Shown here: piece after piece, positions 24,854 through 32,728 of the stretch
Position numbering within the stretch: position 1 is the first letter of the stretch
How the letters are laid out: each line of letters opens with the position of its first letter
Made by a program: the position numbers and the translations under genes
The notes under the pieces: generated by a model
Database searches by the model: none
What the model was told of the DNA's origin: nothing
Seen by the model: the letters and a program-made list of their open reading frames with translations, nothing else
NCBI GenBank assembly: GCA_964292325.1
Contig: CAXYVG010000036.1
Coordinates: 1 to 32,747 of the forward strand
DNA: 32,747 bases
Source of the DNA: CTSoil-075 sp964292325
Lineage (GTDB): Bacteria; Bacillota; Negativicutes; DSM-13327
Direction: 5' to 3'

Positions 24854-25600
24854 ATGAATAAGATAGATATAAGAAAACTTCTTGAATCGATAAAGAATAA
24901 TGAAATAGCAGTAGAAGATGCAATGCAGGTCATTGAAGATTTACCGTTTAAGGATCTAGGATTTGCGATGATTGATAATCATCGGGAAATCAGGGTAGGA
25001 TATCCTGAGGTCATTTATTCTGAAGGAAAAACAGTAGAACAAATGACGGAAATTGTTAAGTTTATGCTCACGAAAGATAATAATATATTAGCGACTCGTG
25101 CTAGTGAAGAAAAATACAATGCGGTAAAAGAAATTTGTAAAGAAGCTAGGTATAATAAACTGGGGAGAACAATTACCATCCAGAAAAAAGAGCAAGTCGT
25201 AACGGATAGCTATATTGCGATTGTTTCCGCGGGGACTTCGGATCTGCCTGTTGTGGAAGAAGCAGTAGAAACGGCTAGAATTCTTGGCAACCGAGTAGAA
25301 AAAGTAGTGGATGTAGGGGTGGCTGGTATTCATAGATTGTTTGCCAAGATGGATATCATTCGAGGAGCGAAAGTCATCATTGTTGTTGCCGGTATGGAAG
25401 GGGCCCTTGCTAGTGTTATGGGCGGGCTTGTGGACAAGCCGGTAATCGCTGTTCCGACAAGCGTGGGCTATGGTGCTAATTTTGGTGGTATTTCTGCATT
25501 GTTATCGATGCTCAATAGTTGCGCAAGTGGTGTTAGTGTGGTTAATATCGACAATGGATTTGGGGCAGCATACACTGCTAGTATTATTAATAAATTATAA
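24854..25600 (+). CDS. larB: Nickel-pincer cofactor biosynthesis protein LarB
   Basis: A 248-residue LarB, which carboxylates nicotinic acid adenine dinucleotide at C5 and hydrolyses the phosphoanhydride in pincer cofactor synthesis. The C-terminal half is PurE/AIR-carboxylase-like: IAIVSAGTSDLPVVEEAVET, RVEKVVDVGVAGIHRLF, VVAGMEGALASVMGGLVDKP and VGYGANFGGISALLSML. The N-terminal part FAMIDNHREIRVGYPEVIYS is family-specific. The ATG at 24854 follows AGGAGG by 6 bp; a TTG at 24851 is too close. It is co-transcribed with larC1. LarE and LarA are not in the window. Confidence 0.94.
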   Translation: MNKIDIRKLLESIKNNEIAVEDAMQVIEDLPFKDLGFAMIDNHREIRVGYPEVIYSEGKTVEQMTEIVKFMLTKDNNILATRASEEKYNAVKEICKEARYNKLGRTITIQKKEQVVTDSYIAIVSAGTSDLPVVEEAVETARILGNRVEKVVDVGVAGIHRLFAKMDIIRGAKVIIVVAGMEGALASVMGGLVDKPVIAVPTSVGYGANFGGISALLSMLNSCASGVSVVNIDNGFGAAYTASIINKL

Positions 25601-25607
25601 ATGTATC

Positions 25608-25653
25608 AAAGAAGCCACCATCCCTTGCATGACAAGGAATGGTGGCTTCTTTT
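25608..25653. terminator. Bidirectional terminator between larB and metQ
   Basis: AAAGAAGCCACCAT (25608-25621) plus CCTTG pairs with CAAGG and ATGGTGGCTTCTTT (25633-25652), one mismatch, 5-nt loop. T-rich ends exist on both strands. It serves both convergent operons. Confidence 0.9.
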
Positions 25654-25663
25654 GGTATGCTTA

Positions 25664-26479
25664 TTACCAAGCAGCAGCTACAGAACCTTTAAAGTGTTCT
25701 TGGATAAAGTTTTTCACTTCGTCGGAATGATATGCTGCAATTAGTTTTTGTACTGCAGGGTCTTCTTTGTCTTTGGTGCGCACCGCAATGATATTCGCAT
25801 AAGGAGAGTTTAAATCTTCAATTGCAATCGCATCTTTTGTTGGGACTAAGCCTGCCGTCATTGCATAGTTGGTATTGATTGCGGCAACATCGATATCAGC
25901 GAGTGAACGAGGGATTTGAGCAGCATCTAATTCTTTAATCGTGAGTTTTTTAGGATTTTCAATAATATCGGTAACGGCAGCTGTAAAACCAGCTCCTGGT
26001 TTGATTTTTATTAAATTGAGTTTTTCAAGAAGTAGCAGTGCACGACCACCATTGGTAGGGTCATTTGGAATTGCAACCGTTGCTCCTTCTGGCAATTCAC
26101 TAACATTCTTGAAGTTTTTTGAATAAATGCCCATTGGGAAAATAATCGTTTTCCCTACGGATACCAATTCGTATTTGCGATCTTTCACAATATTATCAAG
26201 ATAAGGTTGGTGCTGGAAACTATTTACATCAATATCGCCTTGATTTAGTGCGACGTTAGGCTGGATATAGTCATTAAATTCGACTACTTCAATTTTCAAA
26301 CCATTTTTTTCAGCGACTTTTTTTACTGCATCCATGACTTCGGCATGAGGACCAGCTGTAACGCCAACTTTCAATACCTTATCCGCTTTAGCTGGACCTT
26401 GTTGGCTGCATCCAGCGAGCAAACCTAAGGAAAAGATAAGGAATGCGAGGGTTGTAATCAATTGAATTGATTTTTTCAT
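25664..26479 (-). CDS. metQ: Methionine-type ABC transporter substrate-binding lipoprotein
   Basis: A 271-residue lipoprotein of the MetQ/NlpA family, which would bind methionine outside the membrane. The signal peptide ends in lipobox LLAGC with Cys24. KVGVTAGPHAEVMDAVKKVA, VNSFQHQPYLD, VAIPNDPTNGGRALLLLEK and AAINTNYAMTAGL are family motifs. ATG 26479 is chosen for its 9-bp spacing to GGAGGC; an ATG at 26485 has only 3 bp. It lies 16-22 bp after the aminotransferase gene and is co-transcribed under the SAM riboswitch, which supports methionine as ligand. The ATPase and permease (MetN, MetI) are not encoded here. Confidence 0.9.
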   Translation of the reverse strand: MKKSIQLITTLAFLIFSLGLLAGCSQQGPAKADKVLKVGVTAGPHAEVMDAVKKVAEKNGLKIEVVEFNDYIQPNVALNQGDIDVNSFQHQPYLDNIVKDRKYELVSVGKTIIFPMGIYSKNFKNVSELPEGATVAIPNDPTNGGRALLLLEKLNLIKIKPGAGFTAAVTDIIENPKKLTIKELDAAQIPRSLADIDVAAINTNYAMTAGLVPTKDAIAIEDLNSPYANIIAVRTKDKEDPAVQKLIAAYHSDEVKNFIQEHFKGSVAAAW

Positions 26480-26501
26480 ATTCATAATGCCTCCAATATT
26501 T

Positions 26502-27692
26502 TTATTTTAGCTTTTGTAATTTTTCGATTGCTGCTTCTAGTGTAGACTTTTGTTTGCAAAAACAAAATCGAATGAAGCGATGTTTGTCAGCGGCATCTTC
26601 TCGATAAAAACTAGAACCGGGTACGACAGCAACCCCGATTTTTTCCGCTAAGTAGCGAGCAAATTCAATATCATTATCCCATCCCATGGAGGTAATATCG
26701 GTCATGATATAATACGCGCCCGCAGGTTTCATGCAAGTAAAGCCAATATCCGTTAATTCTTTTATCATATAATCGCGACGCTTTGCATAAAAAGCCGCTA
26801 ACTTGTGATAATAGCTATCGGCAAAACCCAGTGCATGGGCAGCTGCAACTTGCAAGGGAGCTGCTGCACCGACCGTTAGAAAATCATGAGTTTTACGAAT
26901 GGATTGACTAATTTCAGCAGAGGCAATGACGTAACCAATACGCCAACCAGTTACGCTGTATGTTTTGGAGATACTATTGATGGTAATGGTTCGTTCTGCC
27001 ATGCCAGGTAGCGTAGAGAGGGGGATGTGCTTTGCATCATCATACAAAATATGTTCATATATTTCGTCGGTAATGGCTAGTGCATCATGTTTGATACATA
27101 ACTCGGCAATTATGCTAAGCTCTTGGCGGTTAAACACCTTACCAGTAGGATTGTTTGGAGTATTGATGATAATGGCGCGTGTACGATCCGAAAAAGCAGC
27201 AGTTAATTCTTCGACGTTAAAGCTAAATTCTGGTGGATGTAATTGTACATATTTAGGGGTTGCGCCACAAAGAATAGCATCAGGTCCATAATTTTCATAA
27301 AATGGTTGGAAGATAATCACTTCGTCGCCAGGGTTAACGGTTGCGAGTAGTGTTGCTACCATAGCCTCTGTTGAACCGCAGCAAACGGTGATTTGGCTTT
27401 CTGGGTCAAGGTCCATGCCGTAATCGCGCTTGTTTTTAGCGGCAATGGCATCTCGCAGTGATTTGGTTCCCCAGGTAATAGCATATTGGTTATGATCATC
27501 TAAAATGGCTTTGACTGCTGCCTCTTTAATTTCAGCAGATGCAGGAAAATCCGGAAAACCTTGTGCTAGATTAATGGCATTGTGGGCAGTAGCGATGCGA
27601 GACATTTCTCGGATAACGGATTCTGTGAATTGACTAGCCTTTTGTGAGGCATACCTAAGCGATGCTTGGTAGGGTTGTACATTATGATTCAT
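26502..27692 (-). CDS. PLP-dependent aminotransferase class I, probably methionine-related
   Basis: A 396-residue fold-type I aminotransferase. FTESVIREMSRIATAHNAIN and LAQGFPDFPA resemble the E. coli YbdL/kynurenine aminotransferase branch, which includes methionine-preferring enzymes. NTPNNPTGKVF, AITDEIYEHILYD and SISKTYSVTGWRIGY (PLP lysine) are present; RFCFCKQ holds the substrate arginine. S-box control and co-transcription with metQ suggest transamination in methionine metabolism or salvage of its keto acid; exact substrate unproven. ATG 27692 follows AAGGAG; an apparent extension to 27767 lies inside the riboswitch region and is rejected. Confidence 0.88.
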   Translation of the reverse strand: MNHNVQPYQASLRYASQKASQFTESVIREMSRIATAHNAINLAQGFPDFPASAEIKEAAVKAILDDHNQYAITWGTKSLRDAIAAKNKRDYGMDLDPESQITVCCGSTEAMVATLLATVNPGDEVIIFQPFYENYGPDAILCGATPKYVQLHPPEFSFNVEELTAAFSDRTRAIIINTPNNPTGKVFNRQELSIIAELCIKHDALAITDEIYEHILYDDAKHIPLSTLPGMAERTITINSISKTYSVTGWRIGYVIASAEISQSIRKTHDFLTVGAAAPLQVAAAHALGFADSYYHKLAAFYAKRRDYMIKELTDIGFTCMKPAGAYYIMTDITSMGWDNDIEFARYLAEKIGVAVVPGSSFYREDAADKHRFIRFCFCKQKSTLEAAIEKLQKLK

Positions 27693-27713
27693 AAGATCAC
27701 TCCTTTGTAATAG

Positions 27714-27744
27714 AAAATCCTCTTCGCAGAACGAAGAGGATTTT
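27714..27744 (-). terminator. SAM-riboswitch terminator hairpin
   Basis: Minus strand AAAATCCTCTTCG and its complement (arms 27732-27744 and 27714-27726) form a 13-bp stem with a 5-nt loop, ending in TTTTCTATT just before the ribosome site. SAM binding would favour this stem and stop transcription. Confidence 0.85.
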
Positions 27745-27761
27745 GTAACTAAAATCGCTAT

Positions 27762-27866
27762 CTTCATCTCCCAGGATTACTCCTGTTGGAATTAGCACCA
27801 TTTCGCAATGCGCGACGGTTGCTGTAGCTTCATAGGGCCAATCCCTCAGCTAACTCTTGATGAACG
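27762..27866 (-). promoter_or_regulatory. SAM-I (S-box) riboswitch aptamer
   Basis: Minus strand shows the S-box core in order: P1 start TTCATCAAGAG, then GGGATTGGCCCTATGAAGC, CAGCAACC, AATGGTGCTAATTCC and the closing GGGAGATGAA. The P1 arms TTCATC and GATGAA pair. The terminator follows at 27714-27744. It should switch off the aminotransferase-metQ operon when SAM is plentiful. Confidence 0.96.
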
Positions 27867-27882
27867 TATGTAATTTTTATTT

Positions 27883-27912
27883 ATAGTAGCATGCTTTTAT
27901 TTTATATGTCAA
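27883..27912 (-). promoter_or_regulatory. Promoter of the SAM-riboswitch operon
   Basis: On the minus strand a perfect TTGACA (27912-27907), 18-bp spacer, then TACTAT (27888-27883). The start near 27876 lies about 10 bp before the aptamer. Confidence 0.7.
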
Positions 27913-27953
27913 GACTTTAAGATAAAATTATTTTCTTAGCGTTTTAATAAAAA

Positions 27954-27985
27954 CAAAATAATTACAACAATATGTAATTATTTTG
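27954..27985. promoter_or_regulatory. Perfect 12-bp inverted repeat upstream of the PocR kinase gene
   Basis: CAAAATAATTAC (27954-27965) pairs with GTAATTATTTTG (27974-27985) over 8 bases. The 11-bp string CAATATGTAAT at 27968-27978 recurs at 28056-28066, close to the kinase gene. It may be an operator pair; as a hairpin it could also be an AT-rich terminator. Confidence 0.45.
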
Positions 27986-28119
27986 CAGGAGATATATGAG
28001 CAAATAGAGAAGAAGCATACCTTGCCTAATTATAGGTTGAATATAAAATTTTTTACAATATGTAATGTGATTTAATCATGGTACTTGGGATCAGACCCAA
28101 ATCAATATGGAGGATAGGC

Positions 28120-29577
28120 ATGAATCAACACAGAACTGCACTGGATTATTCAAATACTGAAGCGGAAATAAACGTAAATATACAGGATATTAAATTAGCA
28201 GATGTTATAGATATTGATATTATACAACGTTTACAAGATGATTTTGCCAAAGGCGTAGGAGTGGCTAGTATAGTTGTCGACCTTGATGGAAATCCTGTTA
28301 CCCATCCTAGTAGTTATACCAGTTTTTGTATGAATTATACTCATGCAACAGAAGCTGGAGATAAACGATGTGCAGAATCACATAGAAAGGGCGGAGAAGA
28401 AGCAGCACGCCTTGGTAAGCCCGTTGTATATGAATGTCATGCAGGACTTATTGATTTTGCCGCCCCGATCATATTAGAAGGTCGACAGATCGGGACGGTC
28501 TTAGGTGGTCAAGTGCTTACTGAGATGCCAAATGAAGAAAAATATCGGAAAGTTGCGCAAGAAATTGGGACTGATGAAGAGGGGTATATCAAAGCAGTAA
28601 AAGAAATTCGCCAATTATCGCGAGAAAGTGTGGAAGCCGCTGCAAATGTACTCTACATAGTGGCAAATAGTATGTCAACCATACAATATAATCAACAAAG
28701 ATTAGTAAAACGATCCAAAATAATGAGCTATAGTGTAGATGAAATATATCTGGCAATGCAAGATATGGAAAAGTTTATCAAGAAAGTAAAGGACGATCAT
28801 AGTGGCGCAGATAAAAAAAGTGATAATATAGATATTATTGCTAATAAAATTAATGAAGTTATAAAGTTGACTAAATGTATCGCTACCATGATGGATAAAC
28901 AAAATCAAGAAATGAGTCGTTTAGATAGGCTGAATGTAGCTGGAAAAATGGCGATTAGTATTGGTCATGAAGTCAGAAATCCTCTTACGACGGTTAGGGG
29001 CTTCCTGCAATTTTTTCATGCGAAACCTGAATTTAGTAAATACGCTGGTGACTTAGGTCTGATGATTGAAGAACTTGATAGTGCGAATTCCATTATTACT
29101 GAATTTTTATCATTAGCAGAAAATCGCAAATTAAACCTAAAAATATTGGATTTAAATCAAATTATCAAAAAGATAGTTCCTAGACTACAGGAAAACTTTA
29201 GGTGCAAACAGGTACAGATTGAATTTGAGTTTGAAACACTTCCGCGCCTATTGCTAGATGAAAAGGAAATTGAAAAGTTAATTTTAAACTTAGTAACGAA
29301 TGCCATTGAGGCAACTAGGAACAATGGAATAGTAACTATTAAAACCTTTAGACGGGACCAACAATTGGGTATCAGTATATATGATGAAGGATGTGGCATC
29401 TCAAAACGGAACTTAGAAAAGATTGGAACACCATTCTTTTCTACTAAATTTGAAAGAAAGGGATTAGGACTAGCTGTATGTTATCGAATAGCGGAGCGCC
29501 ATGCGGCATCTCTCCATATTCATAGTACAAAAGACATAGGCACGACAGTGGAAGTACTATTTAATCATTCCACCTAA
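28120..29577 (+). CDS. Sensor histidine kinase with PocR domain
   Basis: A 485-residue soluble kinase. Residues about 27-195 are a PocR ligand-binding domain (LQDDFAKGVGVASIVVDLDG; SFCMNYTHATEAGDKRC; YECHAGLIDFAAPIILEGRQ; GTVLGGQVLT) with conserved cysteines. PocR domains are thought to bind small organic molecules or metabolites. The dimerisation box SIGHEVRNPLTTVRGF holds His283. The ATPase has NLVTNAIEATRNNG, YDEGCGIS, and a GLGLAV box. No membrane helix is seen. ATG 28120 follows GGAGG at 28109; an ATG at 28078 has no ribosome site. No response regulator is adjacent; it stands alone or leads the TPR gene 52 bp downstream. Confidence 0.9.
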   Translation: MNQHRTALDYSNTEAEINVNIQDIKLADVIDIDIIQRLQDDFAKGVGVASIVVDLDGNPVTHPSSYTSFCMNYTHATEAGDKRCAESHRKGGEEAARLGKPVVYECHAGLIDFAAPIILEGRQIGTVLGGQVLTEMPNEEKYRKVAQEIGTDEEGYIKAVKEIRQLSRESVEAAANVLYIVANSMSTIQYNQQRLVKRSKIMSYSVDEIYLAMQDMEKFIKKVKDDHSGADKKSDNIDIIANKINEVIKLTKCIATMMDKQNQEMSRLDRLNVAGKMAISIGHEVRNPLTTVRGFLQFFHAKPEFSKYAGDLGLMIEELDSANSIITEFLSLAENRKLNLKILDLNQIIKKIVPRLQENFRCKQVQIEFEFETLPRLLLDEKEIEKLILNLVTNAIEATRNNGIVTIKTFRRDQQLGISIYDEGCGISKRNLEKIGTPFFSTKFERKGLGLAVCYRIAERHAASLHIHSTKDIGTTVEVLFNHST

Positions 29578-29629
29578 ACGGTCTGGTACGATATTTGATT
29601 ATTTATAGGTGGGAGTGGGGGGAACTTAG

Positions 29630-31408
29630 ATGAGTGTAATGATGTATATGAATCAGGGAATTAAATTGGTGAACAAAGGAAACGTTTCAGAGGCAATAAA
29701 AGCTTTTCATCAAGCTATTAAAATAGATCCTAGATGTTCAGAGGCATACAATAATTTAGGTATTTTACAAACCAAAGAAAAGCGTTTTTCTGAGGCAATA
29801 CAATCATTTTGCCAGGCAATTGAACTAAATCCTAATGATTCAGATGGATATCACAACTTAGGAATTGCTCAAAGTGAAAATAACCTTTGGGATGAAGCAA
29901 TACACTCCTTTTCTAGTGCTATCAAATTGAAATCCAATAATCCAGAGATGTATTTGAATTTAGGCATTGCACAATTGCATTTGAAAAAATTACCAGAAGC
30001 AGAAGTAGCATTTAGTCGCGCTACAGAACTGAATCCCTATTACATAGAGGCTTATTTCAATTTGGGAGTTATCTACGCGGATGTGAAAATGCTCGATGAA
30101 GCCATTGAGAATTTCTGTCGTGCTATTGAACTATCACCTCAGTTTTATGAAGCATATAACAATTTAGGGGCGGTTTTGAGGCTGAATAATCAGTTAGACG
30201 AGGCTGAGGATTGTCTTCGGCGTGCAATTGAATTGAAACCGGATTATGTAAAAGCATATAATAATCTAGGGTTAGTGCTACAGGATAATCATTGCCTAGA
30301 GGAAGCAATCGTTTGTTTTCGTCATTCTATCGAATTAAATCCCAATGATCCGGAGACATATAACAATTTGGCATTAGTGCTCAAAGATACTGATCAATTA
30401 AAGGAAGCAGAAGTTTGTTTGTGCCGCGCCATTGAACTTCGTCCTGGTTTTATGGAGGCAGAATTCACTCTCGGATATTTATATTTATTGCAAGAACAGT
30501 ATGAAAAAGGCTGGGGAAAGTATAGTGAGTGGAGTTCTTTTAATGAACCTATGGTGAAAAAAAATGAAGGCTTCCAATCCGGTATCCCTCATTGGCAAGG
30601 CGAGGACTTAATGGGACGCAAAATTTTACTATTTGGTGATCAAGGATTTGGAGATACGATACAGTTTTTACGATATGCGGATATGGTCGCTATATTAGCA
30701 GATGAGACGAGTATCTGGACAAAAAAACCATTGGAGAGGCTCATTGCAAGCTCCATACATTCTTGTTCTCGGCATATTGATGGAAGTGTCCCTACAATGC
30801 AATATGACTTTATATGTCCATTATCACGTTTGCCATATCTGTTTCATACGTCTAAGGATAGTATCCCACAGAAAAATCCTTATATAAAATCGAATGCAGA
30901 ATGTGTAACGGCTTGGCATGAAAAACTCAGTGCATTAGATGGTGGAGAGCCTTACCGAATTGGTGTTGTTTGGGCCGGAAATCCTAAGCATGAAAATGAC
31001 CGCAATCGCTCTGTCGCATTTGGTATAATGGAGCAATTATTTGAAATTGATGAGGTAAGCTGGATTAGTTTGCAAGTAGGGGAGCGAGCAAAGGATATTA
31101 GTCAAACTCAGCATAAAATCATTGATATATCAAGTGGACTAGTTGATTTTTTTGAGACGGCTGGCGCAATCGCAAATCTTGATTTAGTGATTACCATTGA
31201 CTCAGCAGTCGCTCATCTAGCAGGGGCGATGGGCAAAGAAACCTGGCTACTCTTGCCACGCAATCCAGATTGGCGCTGGCAACTGAAGCGTGAGGATAGT
31301 CCTTGGTACCCCACTATGCGCATTTTCCGTCAACAAGAAGCGGGTAAATGGCAAGATGTCTTTACGAGAGTTAAGAATGCAATCAGAAAAATCGACGATA
31401 ATAAATAA
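29630..31408 (+). CDS. TPR protein with C-terminal glycosyltransferase-like domain
   Basis: A 592-residue cytoplasmic protein. Residues 1-306 hold eight regular 34-residue TPR units plus a degenerate ninth; most have A-Y-NNLG and A-I-E-L-NP signatures. The C-terminal 285 residues start ILLFGDQGFGDTIQFLRYA and include RIGVVWAGNPKHENDRNRS, then LVITIDSAVAHLAGAMGKET and WLLLPRNPDWRW. This domain matches TPR-linked, GT-B-like (GT9/GT41-like) proteins common in bacteria. Some modify proteins or surface glycans; the target here is unknown. GGGGGG precedes the ATG. It may be co-transcribed with the PocR kinase gene. Repeat copy D follows the stop. Confidence 0.85.
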   Translation: MSVMMYMNQGIKLVNKGNVSEAIKAFHQAIKIDPRCSEAYNNLGILQTKEKRFSEAIQSFCQAIELNPNDSDGYHNLGIAQSENNLWDEAIHSFSSAIKLKSNNPEMYLNLGIAQLHLKKLPEAEVAFSRATELNPYYIEAYFNLGVIYADVKMLDEAIENFCRAIELSPQFYEAYNNLGAVLRLNNQLDEAEDCLRRAIELKPDYVKAYNNLGLVLQDNHCLEEAIVCFRHSIELNPNDPETYNNLALVLKDTDQLKEAEVCLCRAIELRPGFMEAEFTLGYLYLLQEQYEKGWGKYSEWSSFNEPMVKKNEGFQSGIPHWQGEDLMGRKILLFGDQGFGDTIQFLRYADMVAILADETSIWTKKPLERLIASSIHSCSRHIDGSVPTMQYDFICPLSRLPYLFHTSKDSIPQKNPYIKSNAECVTAWHEKLSALDGGEPYRIGVVWAGNPKHENDRNRSVAFGIMEQLFEIDEVSWISLQVGERAKDISQTQHKIIDISSGLVDFFETAGAIANLDLVITIDSAVAHLAGAMGKETWLLLPRNPDWRWQLKREDSPWYPTMRIFRQQEAGKWQDVFTRVKNAIRKIDDNK

Positions 31409-31427
31409 GTATGTATCACTAAGTAAA

Positions 31428-31512
31428 TGATAGCTATATTGTTAGCAGGTTATCGAGTTGAGTTTGCTTCTGCGAGGATGCGACTTATCTCTATAGCCTA
31501 TTCTTGCTGAGA
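31428..31512 (+). repeat. Dispersed intergenic repeat, copy D
   Basis: The head ATGATAGCTATATTGTT matches copy C in 16 of 17 bases, and CTATAGCCTATTC (31491-31503) matches the right arm of C. The left arm AGGTTATCGAG still pairs with CTCTATAGCCT with one G-U and one mismatch, so the hairpin is kept despite divergence. It lies 17 bp after the TPR gene stop. Confidence 0.65.
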
Positions 31513-31552
31513 ATAGGTAAAATACTTTGTGTGGCTATATGATATAAGAAAT

Positions 31553-31581
31553 TTGACAAGTGTAATATTACATATTATGAT
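31553..31581 (+). promoter_or_regulatory. Promoter of mqnE with palindromic spacer
   Basis: Perfect TTGACA (31553-31558), 17-bp spacer, TATGAT (31576-31581). The spacer contains a perfect 12-bp palindrome TGTAATATTACA (31561-31572), well placed for a repressor that blocks polymerase. Which repressor is unknown. The start near 31588 rules out the upstream in-frame codons at 31529. Confidence 0.72.
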
Positions 31582-31627
31582 CAAAGTTCAGAGTATAGAT
31601 TTTTTTTATGAGAAGGAGATGATTTCG

Positions 31628-32728
31628 TTGGATCAATTAACTTTGATTGAACAAAAGGTAAGTAATGGAGAGCGATTAACGAGAGAAGATGGTTTGTTTC
31701 TGTTACATTCGAATGAACTACTTAGAATTGGTGAAATGGCTCGTTTGGCTAAAAGACGAAAATCAGGTGATAAGGTATATTTTAATGTCAACCGACACAT
31801 TAATTTGACCAATATATGTACCGCTCGCTGTAAATTATGTGCTTTTGGTTGTGATGAGGATGCGAAGCAGGCTTATACAATGGATGTGGAGGAAGCATTA
31901 TCAATTGCACGGAAAGCATTTCAGGATGCACCAGAAATGACAGAATTACATATTGTCAGTGCCTTGCATCCTGATAAACCTTTTGAATATTACTTAGATG
32001 TGGTCACTCGCATTCACCAAGAATTTCCTACCTTGCATATCAAAGCTTTTACAGCTGTAGAAATTGCTCACTTTTCCAAAATTTCTGGAAAATCAATCCG
32101 TGAAATATTAGTAACACTGAAAGATGCAGGCGTGGGATCACTGCCTGGAGGTGGTGCTGAAATATTAAGTGATCGAGTGCGAAGCATTATATGTGAGAAA
32201 AAGGCTAGTGCTGCTGAGTGGATTGAAGTAGCCCGTACAGCTCATAATATAGGATTGCATAGCAATGCAACCATGCTCTATGGACATGTGGAAACAGATG
32301 AAGAACGAATTGATCATTTGTTGACATTGCGAAAACTGCAAGATGAAACCGGTGGTTTCCAATCTTTTATTCCGTTCCCATTTCATCCTGCGAATACTGG
32401 ACTGAGTGAAATTAAACGGACAACCGCGTGGGAAGATTTAAAAATGCTAGCGTTAGGGCGTCTGATGTTAGATAATTTTGATCATGTAAAAGCTTTTTGG
32501 ATTATGTTGACTCTACCGATTGCTCAAGTTTCTCTAGGTTTTGGAATTGATGATCTAGATGGAACTGTAGTAGAAGAAAAAATTCTTCATGCAGCCGGGG
32601 CGAAGACGGCAATTGGGATCAATAAAGAAAATATCATAGCGCTGATTCGTGAAACGGGCAATATTCCTGTAGAAAGAGATACTCTCTATCAAGAAATGCG
32701 AGTATATGACATGGGAGAGAAAAGATGA
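31628..32728 (+). CDS. mqnE: Aminofutalosine synthase (radical SAM)
   Basis: A 366-residue radical SAM enzyme of the futalosine pathway, joining the MqnA product 3-[(1-carboxyvinyl)oxy]benzoate with SAM-derived adenosyl on the way to menaquinone. NLTNICTARCKLCAFG holds the CX3CX2C iron-sulfur ligands Cys64, Cys68 and Cys71. HIVSALHPDKPFEYYLD, LKDAGVGSLPGGGAEIL, ATMLYGHVET and FIPFPFHPANTGL are MqnE-like. TTG 31628 is chosen: AAGGAG at 31613-31618 lies 9 bp before it, while ATG 31619 directly abuts that site. It overlaps the mqnA start by 4 bp (ATGA). MqnC is a related family, but the mqnA neighbour and length favour MqnE. Confidence 0.9.
   Translation: MDQLTLIEQKVSNGERLTREDGLFLLHSNELLRIGEMARLAKRRKSGDKVYFNVNRHINLTNICTARCKLCAFGCDEDAKQAYTMDVEEALSIARKAFQDAPEMTELHIVSALHPDKPFEYYLDVVTRIHQEFPTLHIKAFTAVEIAHFSKISGKSIREILVTLKDAGVGSLPGGGAEILSDRVRSIICEKKASAAEWIEVARTAHNIGLHSNATMLYGHVETDEERIDHLLTLRKLQDETGGFQSFIPFPFHPANTGLSEIKRTTAWEDLKMLALGRLMLDNFDHVKAFWIMLTLPIAQVSLGFGIDDLDGTVVEEKILHAAGAKTAIGINKENIIALIRETGNIPVERDTLYQEMRVYDMGEKR

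Noticed and set aside
27693..27767. N-terminal extension of the aminotransferase
   Set aside because: It is translated riboswitch and terminator sequence. The ATG at 27692 has the ribosome site and the family N-terminus.
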